From Halichondria panicea (Eukaryota > Porifera > Demospongiae > Suberitida > Halichondriidae), in NCBI RefSeq assembly GCF_963675165.1, contig NC_087379.1, positions 7,036,339 to 7,100,338 on the forward strand: DNA of 64,000 nucleotides, given 5' to 3'. A program made the translations under genes and the position numbers. Shown piece after piece: positions 32,701-41,300 of the stretch. How positions within the stretch are numbered: position 1 is the first letter of the stretch; the number at the start of each line of letters is the position of its first letter. The notes under the pieces are model-generated. The model was not told the DNA's origin. It worked only from the letters and a program-made list of their open reading frames with translations, and made no database searches.

Positions 32701-35124
32701 CCCTCACGCGACTTCTCGATACAGGCTCTCCTTTTTCCTAACTCTACGTCTATTTCTTTCTTTATTCCTCCAATTAATACCGTATTTTATCTCATTGAAC
32801 GATAAGACAGTATTTTATCTTATTGAATGATTGTGATAAAGAACAGAAAAAGGAGAGCCTGTGTGTAGAGGCTAACGAGTACTGTCTCAATACTAGCTCT
32901 TTAAAATGTACACATTTACAATCTGACCACTTTAATTACAAGTGGTTGTTAACGTGAGCTAGTTTTGTAGTAGCTAATAGCAGATTTACTTCTGTTGGAA
33001 GGTCACATTTCATTTCTACCATTTGCTCACTGTACATGCAGGCGTATAAGTCGGTTGTCATTTGAATATTCCTTCTCTTAATTAGAGTGTGTGAGGAGGA
33101 GGTCAAGGTGAGGATGGGATTGGTGGAGTGTGTCAACCACAACCTAGTAGACCCCTACCATCATCTACGAGAAACACGGTGACTATGTACTCTGAACCTT
33201 CATACCTTGGTTACTACACAGCTAACAAGTGTTTAAATCTAGTGCCTGGATAGTCTGTATCAGCAGTTGTATGATATAAAGTGAAACCTCCGAAAATGTG
33301 TGCAGCATTTATTTGTGACGTTTGTTCTCTGTATTGAGTCTGAGGTGGTCCTTTACAGTGGTACCTAGGAAAGTGATTTTGTAGACTGAAGCAATGTCCT
33401 TTGTAGCTACACAGAGAGATGTTTAATTGAGTGTCCCTTATTCAGAGGGTCCTTTATCAGAGGTTCCACTGGTATTCATATTGATGTTGGTACTGTGTTT
33501 CCTGTGTAGGTGAGTATGTTGCACAGATGAAGTTCACTCTGCTGCTAATGCCCAATGGACCACAAAGGTGAACATCTGAAACTCTCCTGCCTGTACAATT
33601 CATGTTGTGTAGTGCAGGCTGTGTGTATGACAGCGTTCTGTAGTGCATGAGGTTTGAGGTGTACGTATGTATGACATCATTGCCATTGTTTGTCTGGTGT
33701 GTTCATGCACTGTATTGGTTTGATTGTGTGTACACTACAACATTCAGTGATTGTCATTCCCCACAGACTCACCAGTGGCTCCTTTGACCCTGCATGAGCT
33801 AGTGTCTTCACAGCTGAAACTGGAAGACCCTCGACTGAATGTGAGTACATACAAATTAGCTCTATTAATTAAGACAGTCAGTTATTTCATGGGAAATTCT
33901 TTAAACCTGTTCCAAGGTCTGTTTCAAAGCTTTCAGAAAATCATAAAAATTGGGAAATTAGATCAATGATACTAGTTACGGCCATTGAAACCCCCCCCCT
34001 CCGTTTAATTGCTCCTAGGAGGGTGAGCCGGACCATGTTTGATGACTGGTTAGGCAGCCCCTCTAATTAATTAGAGGAATGCAACCCGCTAATTAAATAA
34101 TAATCAGGCGTTTCTATTGCTCCCCTAATTAAGTACTTGGGGGTAAAGATGTGGCCTAGCCACCAGTCATAGCTTCAGCTCAGTCATGCCCTAACCACAT
34201 GCAGAGAAGTTTACCCTAACCCTTAACAACAGATATAAAGAGCAAGCATTACTATACAGTATCCTATAACAATTAAATACAGGGAATTCAAGTCCCCAAA
34301 CCATTGAGCTTTTAGAAAATCATTGACAACGATGCTTATTTATAGCAAGAGCACTTATCTACTCTTGGTCACGGCCATTAAACTGCAACCCCCCCCCCAT
34401 CCGTTAATTAATGGTTCGGGGACTCTTTTAGCTGCCATGCAAAACTTGAATTCCCTGTATTGAAAGTCTCTTTAAAAACTCATCAAAATTGGATAAGTTA
34501 CTGCCATTGACAGTTGTTCAACCCTCCCTCTGTTTAATCAATGGTTTGGGACTCTTTTAGCTGCCATATAACTTGAATTCTTAGGTATTTAATTTTTAGA
34601 AAGTATAGAAAACAGCTAATGCTTGCTCTTCATATCTGTTGTTCCATATTCCGTTCCATTCCGCATTCCTCCTTTTACAACATGCCTTTCCACTTCCTCC
34701 TATTGTGTACTACCAGCCATATACAGTGTATTGTACATGTACTGAGTCTATTTGTTCACATTACACGTACTTAGGTCTCCAGTGTGTGGGCGTATCATGC
34801 TCTAACCATTTCCTCTCTCCTGCAGGTAACGCTGGCTACAGTGTGCTGGTGAGCTGCAGTGAGAAGATAGTTCAGTCACTCTCTGAGGACCCGAAGGCCT
34901 TGGCCCTCCACCTCCTGTCAGCTGGGCTCATCACTGTGTCCATTCTTGAGAAAACCAACGAGTATGTGAATGAGACCAAGAGAGAGAAGGCCACCAGACT
35001 GTACACTGCCCTGCTGGGTGTGGTCAAACACCACCCCCACAAGTACCACGAGTTTGTCTCCACTCTCAGACTCAACCCACTACACACTGACTTGGTCACA
35101 CAATTAGATAGCAAGTACACGTAG
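18164..35124 (+). CDS. Gene A: ankyrin repeat - ZU5 - death domain - CARD-like protein
   Basis: Exons I read: 18164-18253, 19718-19816, 21339-21437, 22952-23050, 23311-23400, 23820-23886 (weak GC donor), 24480-24519, 24577-24635, 24703-25209 (ZU5), 25262-25419, 25492-25656, 25759-25974, 26398-26507, 26564-26766, 26800-26931, 27560-27901 (death domain), 28140-28180, 28544-28603, 28757-28866, 28923-29104, 30076-30117 (truncated death domain) and 34826-35124 (CARD-like). The phases agree throughout and sum to 1069 residues. No signal peptide or membrane segment, so it is probably a cytosolic adaptor. Such domain sets occur in apoptosis and immune signalling proteins; the function here is inferred. 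Isoforms may stop at the death domain or skip 28140-30117, which also preserves the frame. Confidence 0.78.
18778..19630. repeat. Nested inverted repeats in intron 1 of gene A
   Basis: The outer pair is GTCTGCATTCTAATTAACGC at about 18972 and its complement ending at about 19626. A second element (19039-19491) is inserted inside, and the right end of another CAGAGGAGG-type element (GTGTCCAACCTCCTCTG) lies near 18785. Related sequence occurs in introns of B (35950-36390, 37190-37450, 40440-40740) and C (61440-61830). Confidence 0.7.
19039..19491. mobile_element. CAGAGGAGG-ended element with 9-bp target duplication
   Basis: Starts CAGAGGAGGTTGGACACG and ends CGTGGCCAACCTCCTCTG. The direct repeat GGTTGGTCC flanks both ends (19030-19038, 19492-19500). 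Gene C has the uninterrupted site GGTTGGTCC near 61695, which confirms insertion. No ORF; a 9-bp duplication suggests a Mutator-like transposase. Confidence 0.85.
19845..20264. mobile_element. Foldback MITE (CTATAGTACxGTGGCCCTGAG ends) in an ankyrin intron
   Basis: About 65 bp at the left end reappears inverted at the right end (ending CTCAGGGCCACCGTACTATAG). Copies of the same element lie in equivalent positions at 21466-21877, about 37680-38111, 39335-39752, 40959-41389 and 62068-62489. It was therefore inserted before the exon units multiplied. A right half alone remains near 36405-36465, 42640-42690 and 43895-43950. Confidence 0.8.
20489..21076. mobile_element. TAGCCTCGTTC-ended element, 588 bp, 9-bp target duplication (gene A intron)
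   Basis: Left end TAGCCTCGTTCTCAGGCC, right end GCCTGGGAACGAGGCTA, flanked by AGTATATAC on both sides. The copy in the next intron is 22102-22689. Full copies in B: 38336-38945, 41628-42236, 42888-43499 and 44151-44762; in C: 62702-63312. Copies from 36683 and 39977 are cut short at about 37135 and 40434. All share the same flanking duplication, so they descend from one insertion. Confidence 0.88.
23651..23731. repeat. C tract and (CA)n/(CG)n microsatellite in gene A intron
   Basis: A run of C, then CA repeats with a CGCGCGCG core. Gene B has a shorter version at 46274-46303. Confidence 0.9.
24703..25209 (+). other. ZU5 domain exon of gene A
   Basis: The exon encodes YPLHQTSAYPDVTFYDMP, then FTSSGGHADFDNGVQVTVSA and VPAGTSVSISVQPSLASNDV. 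The G-G-x-x-x-F/L-x-x-x-G-V-x-V-x-V-P-x-x-A start and the following strands are the ZU5 pattern seen in ankyrins, UNC5, PIDD and ZO-1. The exon closes with a basic stretch (RLTRRLSKKKFFKVGARIKK). The next exons (25262-25974) lie where a UPA domain usually follows ZU5. They look beta-rich, but I cannot assign them to UPA with confidence. Confidence 0.82.
26975..27155. mobile_element. TA-flanked mariner-like MITE (gene A intron)
   Basis: CCGTATAGCGGGTATATTTC at the left, CTATACGG at the right, with TA on both sides. Gene B has the unoccupied site (CTACCTATTATG near 49583-49592), so the insertion happened after A and B separated, or was lost cleanly. Confidence 0.85.
27560..27901 (+). other. Death domain exon of gene A (diverged type)
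   Basis: GPSAKRVTLQELVEQYNLTD is followed by MMKCLQIWKERNPFQATYRA, then LLDIALRLGKGDTAHQICQQ. The Trp followed by ATYRxLLxxxxxxxxxxIA/Hxx is a death-domain helix 5-6 signature. It is clearly different from the gene B domain, although the rest of the two genes is almost identical. Confidence 0.75.
28283..28489. mobile_element. TA-flanked mariner-like MITE (gene A intron)
   Basis: Left CCGTATAGCGGGTAATTTTC, right TACCCGCTATATATACGG, TA on both sides. Same family as 574-788 and 26975-27155. Confidence 0.75.
29180..29471. mobile_element. CAGGG-ended hAT-like element
   Basis: Left CAGGGTTTCATACAG, right CTGTATGAAACCCTG, with imperfect flanking similarity (ATGGCAT / TTGGCAT). G/C tracts inside. 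A lone related end CAGGGTTTCATCTAGTGGGG starts near 29577. Confidence 0.6.
30076..30131 (+). pseudogene. Internally deleted second death-domain exon of gene A
   Basis: It begins like the gene B death-domain exon (GLAE) but jumps almost at once to its last codons (GTGTTCAAACATTGCCAAGA), so about 270 bp are missing. It still ends with the G|GTAAAC donor, or reads on to TAG at 30129-30131. The exon could be spliced in frame but would not encode a death domain. Confidence 0.65.
30354..30891. mobile_element. CAGAGGAGG-ended element, 538 bp, 9-bp target duplication
   Basis: Left CAGAGGAGGTACGACACGG, right CGTGTCGTACCTCCTCTG. ATTGAAGTC is repeated at 30345-30353 and 30892-30900. Same end family as 19039-19491 and 61028-61472, with a different internal sequence. 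No ORF. Confidence 0.88.
30911..31425. repeat. Large palindrome (foldback) in gene A
   Basis: Two arms of roughly 230 bp with centre near 31160: TTTTGCAGCCTCTGCATTCT on the left is mirrored by AGAATGCAGAGGCTGCAAAA on the right. It is absent from the matching place in gene B. It is probably a foldback transposon; I could not define a target duplication. Confidence 0.85.
31676..31798 (+). pseudogene. Death-domain C-terminal remnant (gene A)
   Basis: It reads GATYRALVKLLLRMRKYDIA, then NQVFKHCQENGKLT and stop. This matches the end of the gene B death domain, but the N-terminal half of the domain is missing. The copy at 57200-57306 in gene B has small deletions and a frame break. Confidence 0.65.
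32054..33840 (+). pseudogene. PA2G4: PA2G4 (EBP1)-like C-terminal fragment inside gene A
   Basis: Four exon-like pieces: 32054-32099 (REVCAKFTSMPLSLR), 33086-33178 (VCEEEVKVRMGLVECVNHNL), 33510-33567 (GEYVAQMKFTLLLMPNGPQR) and 33767-33840 (LTSGSFDP, then in another frame ELVSSQLKLEDPRL). Order and sequence follow the C-terminal half of PA2G4. The b-c join is out of phase and the last piece has a TGA and a frameshift. No N-terminal PA2G4 exons are present. It therefore looks like a decayed fragment lying in the intron before the CARD exon. Confidence 0.75.
32112..32874. mobile_element. TAGCCTC...GAGGCTA element, 763 bp, 9-bp target duplication
   Basis: Begins TAGCCTCGTTCCCAGGCC, ends GTGTAGAGGCTA, flanked by ACGAGTACT (32103-32111, 32875-32883). 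Gene B has the single unoccupied ACGAGTACT at 57614-57622. It lies between the first two PA2G4-like pieces. No coding capacity seen. Confidence 0.9.
33960..34640. repeat. Dispersed AT-rich repeats before the CARD exon (gene A)
   Basis: Contains a GAGGGTGAGCCGGACCATG block with a CTAATTAATTAG hairpin (34010-34160), found inverted at about 45535-45700. It also contains an inverted-repeat element starting CAGGGAATTCAAGT near 34282 and ending ACTTGAATTCCCTG near 34460. The gene B counterpart is 58680-59350. Confidence 0.6.
34826..35124 (+). other. CARD-like domain exon of gene A
   Basis: The exon encodes 99 residues: EKIVQSLSEDPKALALHLLS, AGLITVSILEKTNEYVN, KREKATRLYTALLGVVKHHP, KYHEFVSTLRLNPLHTDLVT. 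The helix pattern (h-x-x-x-LLSxGLIT, then KxxKATRLLxxLxxxxxxxYxxFxxxLR) is that of CARD or death-fold domains. The gene B exon 59565-59863 is essentially identical. It begins with the two bases GT, so it needs a phase-1 upstream exon; the death-domain exons end in that phase. Confidence 0.72.
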
Positions 35125-35343
35125 TTTGTCTACACGTACGTACATATACATAATTATGATTATTACGATTGTGCGTACCATCATTCTTTTTGTACTTGAG
35201 ATTAACCTTGAATTTATACATGTACTCACTTAATTGTTGCATGTTTGAGCTGAAGCTGTGAAAGTGTAATTATTATTGCATATTGATCAATGAATGTCAG
35301 TAAGGAGGGTCCAAACAAAGGGGTGTGGCTACTATCCAAGAAA
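35125..35343 (+). promoter_or_regulatory. A-B intergenic region with conserved upstream box of gene B
   Basis: 219 bp between the stop of A and the ATG of B. It is nearly the same as 59864-60087 between B and C. It must hold the 3' end of A and the start of B. The box GTCAGTAAGGAGGGTCC at about 35297 is shared with A and C. Confidence 0.45.
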
Positions 35344-38300
35344 ATGGACATACACTGGGCTACCAGGTTTGGTTACTTGAGTGCTTTAAAAGATGCCATC
35401 AAGAGGGGAGAGGATGTCAACAGTGTGGATGAGGTAAGCTGGTTTGTGGGTATGTAGAGCTGAAGCTGTGAAAGTCTGTTTTTGCTACTGTCATGCTAAT
35501 TAATAATAATATACGAATGTACGATATCCCTTGATTCCATGCTTTAGTCTTGTCCCCAAATATTGTCTGTCTATCTCAAATGAGAGGTAAGGTCATCGGT
35601 CACCATACAGCCGTATTTCGGCTACATAATTTATAGTAATGAGGGAGCAAACCACTTCAGAACCATACTGTGGTGATAGATAGTTGATGCATGTGCTCTG
35701 TCACCAGAATAACTGTGGACATGGAAAATTGAATTTGGTGCGACTATTATTTTTGGTCGTGTGTAGATTTTAATCTGCTGTCGCTCAACTACGAGCTAGC
35801 TTGCTGAAAGGTTAGAGTTAGTGTTATGTACTTTCGTGCGTGGGCTAAGTCACTACTGAGCCAATATATCCCATGTGGCACTCGTGCATGTGTCACAACT
35901 ATAACATAAAGTTTTCTAATAACATAGCCGGCATTATATAGATAGTTGCATTTCATTTTCCGTGTCCAACCTCCTCTGTAGTTTTATATAGTAGCTGGAC
36001 GAGCAAGAGTTAGCTAGCTACAGATCTACCGACAGTTAGTGTTCCTACGATGGCCGAGAAGAGTCACCTGCATCCGCCTACCACCACAATTAACTGTGCA
36101 CGCTTAAAACCAATGTCAATCTGCGCAAGGTCGAAGGTCAACGAATAATGTCTGCATCTAATTAACGCAACGTATTACTTTTGTTGAAGTGACCATTGAT
36201 GAGGTGGGTTGGTCCCAGAGGAGGTTGGACACGATTACGTACACCACTTTTTTTGCTGAGCTGACACAAAAATTGGCAATGAGTTCTATGTAAACTTCTA
36301 GCCGGTCATTGGAGACTGAAGGCAAACTTTATGTGCCTCTCTGGCTTCTTTTGATATAAAACTTTCATTAACCAACCCAATCCCCTCTATTCTGACGAGT
36401 TAGAATTGCCATAGCCTCGAGCCTACTATGTGTGTACCTCAGGGCCTCCGTACTATAGGCAGCATGTTCGTGACCATGCATGTACGTACAATTATGGACG
36501 TTGCCGGCATTTTGAATTAAAATTAACCTTATTATGTTTTGCCTATAAGATGTACTTATCTTGCTTATTAATTTTGTGTTTAAGTTGATAAACTGGGCTA
36601 CATACATTTTCTTGCATGTTGTACTCTATTACCGATTAAAATCATAGACTATAATTATAGTGATACATTGTACAGTATATACTAGCCTCGTTCTCAGGCC
36701 GAGGTGTCTCTAAAATAACGCTAGATCGCCATGCAACTAGGCCTGGGGAAGATTGCATATGGGCGTGGTTTCAATTTGTTCAGATCCAACAAATTTCAAT
36801 GATTTTTCCGTAAAAGCTGCCGTAATCACAAAAATAGCTCCGTGTTACAAAGCTAACCTAGCTAGCTAGCTAGCTAGCTATTAGATCTAGGTGGTAGCTA
36901 TCAAGTTGTGTCAAACGAGAGGCCCCCCTCAATGAGCGTCAGGTCCAAGCTGTCAACTCCAGTGTGAAGGAAGGGACATTTTGTGTGGTTCCCTACTGTG
37001 CTACCAGTTGCTGCAGACAATGAACTTGGAAGCCATTAGCTCGATCTACCTGGACATATAGCATAGGTGTATTTTGTGTTGCTAGGGTTATAAACTAGTT
37101 ATGACACTTGCACTCGGGATGCATGGTGTATATTGCAAGCTAGAAGTTTACATTGTCAATACGCTGTGCCAGCTCAGCAAAAAAGTGGTGCAAGTGATCG
37201 TGTCCAACCTCCTCTGTAGTTTATATTATGTAGTTTTATATAGTAGCTGGACGAGCAAGAGTTAGCTAGCTACAGATCTACCGATAGTTAGTGTTCCTAC
37301 GGTGGCCGAGAAGAGTCACCCGCCTCCGCCTACCACCACAATTAACCGCGCGCACTTAAAACTAATGTGAATCTGCACAAGGTCAATGAATAATGTCTGC
37401 ATTCGAATTAACGCATTAATTAGCTAATGCAGACATTATTCGTTGACCTTGTGCAGACTGACCTGAACACTTGTTGGCGGTTCTTTGTTCCTTTACTTTA
37501 TTTATTGTCTATCACACAGATGTATTGTCACTGCATGCTCTCACTCTTGTAGTATGGGGACACTCCACTCATAGAGGCAGCCAGGAAAGGGAACACTGAC
37601 TGTGTTAGGGAGCTGCTCTCCTCAGGAGCCGTGGTGGACCTGGCTGACAAGGTGAGTATCTGATACTAAACGGATGTGTCTATAGTACGGTGGCCGGCCC
37701 TGAAGTACACACATAGTAGGCTCGAGGCTACGGCAATTCTCTACATCCGCAATTCAATGAGGTCAGCTCCATTGAACTGAAGCTATGGCAATTCACTAAT
37801 TAATGTACTTTTATAAGAAGATGTCTAATATTACAAAATCAAATATGAGTCTCCAAGCATCTCCAAGCAAGTTTGTGAAGAACTAAGGGGGTGGATTAGT
37901 GCTAACGGAATAGTTACCTATAGGCTAGCTAATGACTCTATATACCGTTGAGGTCTGTAGCCTCTGCTTTAGCCATGACACAGACAGACAGAGTGTGATT
38001 TTCTATTTTAAACACACCTGATATAATTGTTTCTAGGGAGTTGATATGACGTAGAGAATTGCCGTAGCCTCGAGCCTACTATGTGTGTACCTCAGGGCCA
38101 CCGTACTATAGGCAGCATGTTCGTGACCATGCATGTACGTACAATTATGGACGTTGACGGCATTTTTAATTAAAATTGACCTTATTATGTTTTGCCTATA
38201 AGATGTACTTATCTTGCTTATTAATTTTGTGTTTAAGTTGACAAACTGGGCTACATACATTTTCTTGCATGTTGTACTCTATTACCGATTAAAATCATAG

Positions 38301-41300
38301 ACTATAATTATAGTGATACATTATACAGTATATACTAGCCTCGTTCTCAGGCAGAGGTGTCTCTAAAATAACGCTAGATCGCCATGCAACTAGGCCTGGG
38401 GAAGATTGCATATGGGCGTGGTTTCAATTTGTTCAGATCCAACAAATTTCAATGATTTTTCCGTAAAAGCTGCCGTAATCACAAAAATAGCTCCGTGTTA
38501 CAAAGCTAACCTAGCTAGCTAGCTAGCTAGCTATTAGATCTAGGTGGTAGCTATCAAGTTGTGTCAAACGAGAGGCCCCCCTCAATGAGCGTCAGGTCCA
38601 AGTTGTCAACTCCAGTGTGAAGGAAGGGACATTTTGTGTGGTTCCCTACTGTGCTACCAGTTGCTGCAGACAATGAACTTGGAAGCCATTAGCTCGATCT
38701 ACCTGGACATATAGCATAGGTGTATTTTGTGTTGCTAGAGTTATAAACTAGTTATGACACGTGCACTCGGGATGCATGGTGTATATTGCACTCAGCCCTC
38801 GGGCCAATATCATATTTCTTTGTCATTTCTCTAGCTGTATTTTCATTATGGACATAATTTTACAATATACCAGATGCAATCTATCCCAGGCCTAGTTGGC
38901 GACCTAGCATTATTTTAGAGACAACTTGGCCTGAGAACGAGGCTAAGTATATACATGCAGTTGTAGATGTACTGTACAATGTATTATGAACTTACATGTG
39001 CTGACAATTACATTTCCCTGTGGATATTAGTGCTTTAAACTGACGTACTAGCCGGTTTATTTACATGTACTGTACTAGCTGGCTTAATACGTATGACTGT
39101 TGTGCTTGTGTTCTCACTCTAGGATGTGGTTGGAAATGTAGAGCAGTGAATGTCTGTATTGTTCAATGTACATTCATATTGTGTTGTCACTGTCTCCACT
39201 CTTGCAGGATGGTAAGACTCCACTCATGAAGGCAGCCAGTGAAGGGCACACTGACTGTATTAGGGAGCTGCTCTCCTCAGGAGCCGTGGTGGACCTGGCT
39301 GACAAGGTGAGTATCTGATACTAAACTGATGTGTCTATAGTACGGTGGCCGGCCCTGAGGTACACACATAGTAGGCTCGAGGTTACGGCAATTCTCTACG
39401 TCAATTCAACTGAGGTCAGCTCCATTGAACTGAGCAATTCACTACTTTTATAAGAAGATGTCTAATATTACAAAATCAGATATGAGTCTCCAAGCATCTC
39501 CAAGCAAGTTTGTGAAGAACTAAGGGGGTGGATTAGTGCTAACGGAATAGTTACATGTACCTATAGGCTGGCTAATGACTCTATATACCGTTGAGGTCTG
39601 TAGCCTCTGCTTTAGCCATGACAGACAGACAGAGTATGAATTTCTATTTAAAACACACCTGATATAATTATTTCTAGGGAGTTGAATTGACGTAGAGAAT
39701 TGCCGTAGCCTTGAGCCTACTATGTGTGTACCTCAGGGCCACTGTACTATAGGCAGCATGTTTGTGACCATGCATGTACGTACAATTATGGACGTTGCCG
39801 GAATTTTGAATTAAAATTAACCTTATTATGTTCTGCCTATAAGATGTACTTATCTTCCTTATTAATTTTGTGTTTAAGTTGACAAACTGGGCTACATACA
39901 TTTTCTTGCATGTTGTACTCTATTACCGATTAAAATCATAGACTATAATTATAGTGATACATTATACAGTATATACTAGCCTCGTTCTCAGGCCGAGGTG
40001 TCTCTAAAATAACGCTAGATCGCCATGCAACTAGGCCTGGGGAAGATTGCATATGGGCGTGGTTTTAATTTGTCAGATCCAACAAATTTCAATGATTTTT
40101 CCGTAAAAGCTGCCGTAACCACAAAAATAGCTCCGTGTTACAAAGCTAACCTAGCTAACTAGCTAGCTAGGTATTAGATCTAGGTGGTATAGCTATCAAG
40201 TTGTGTCAAACAAGAGGCCTCCCTCAATGAGCGTCAGGTCCAAGCTGTCAACTCCAGTGTGAAGGAAGGACATTTTGTGTGGTTCCCTACTGTGCTACCA
40301 GTTGCTGCAGACAATGAACTTGGAAGCCATTAGCTTGATCTACCTGGACATATAGCATAGGTGTATTTTTGTGTTGCTAGGGTTATAAACTAGTTATGAC
40401 ACGTGCACTCGGGATGCATGGTGTATATTGCAAGCCAGAAGTTTACATTGTCAATAAGCTGTGCCAGCTCAGCAAAAAGTGGTGCAAGTGATTGTGTCCA
40501 ACCTCCTCTGTAGTTTTATATAGTAGCTGGACGAGCAAGAGTTAGCTAGCTACAGATCTACCGACAGTTAGTGTTCCTACGGTGGCCGAGAAGAGTCACC
40601 CGCCTCCGCCTACCACCACAATTAACCGCGCGCACTTAAAACTAATGTGAATCTGCACAAGGTCAATGAATAATGTCTGCATTTGAATTAACCCATTAAC
40701 TAGCTAATGCAGACATTATTCGTTGACCTTGTGCAGACTGACCTGAACACTTGTTGGCGGTTCTTTGTTCCTTTACTTTATTTATGGTCTATCACACAGA
40801 TGTATTGTCACTGCATGCTCTCACTCTTGTAGCATGGGGAAACTCCACTCTATGGGGCAGCCAGTGGAGGTCACACTGACTGTGTTAAAAAGCTGCTCTC
40901 CTCAGGAGCCGTGGTGGACCTGGCTAACAAGGTGAGTATCTGATACTAAACTGATGTGTCTATAGTACGGTGACCCTGAGGTACACACATAGTAGGCTCG
41001 AGGTTACGGCAATTCTCTACATCAATTCAACTGAGGTCAGCTCCATTGAACTGAGGCTATGGCAATTCACTAATTAATGTACTTTTATAAGAAGATGTCT
41101 AATATTACAAAATCAGATATGAGTCTCCAAGCATCTCCAAGCAAGTTTGTGAACAACTAAGGGGGTGGATTAGTGCTAACAGAATAGTTACCTATAGGCT
41201 AGCTAATGACTCTATATACCGTTGAGGTCTGTAGCCTCTGCTTTAGCCATGACAGGCAGACAGACAGAGTGTGATTTTCTATTTAAAACACACCTGATAT

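Noticed and set aside
34639-34825. Upstream extension of the CARD frame (MFHIPFHSAFLLLQ)
   Set aside because: It is open by chance in the intron; a good acceptor (CTCTCCTGCAG) precedes the conserved part at 34826 and 59565.
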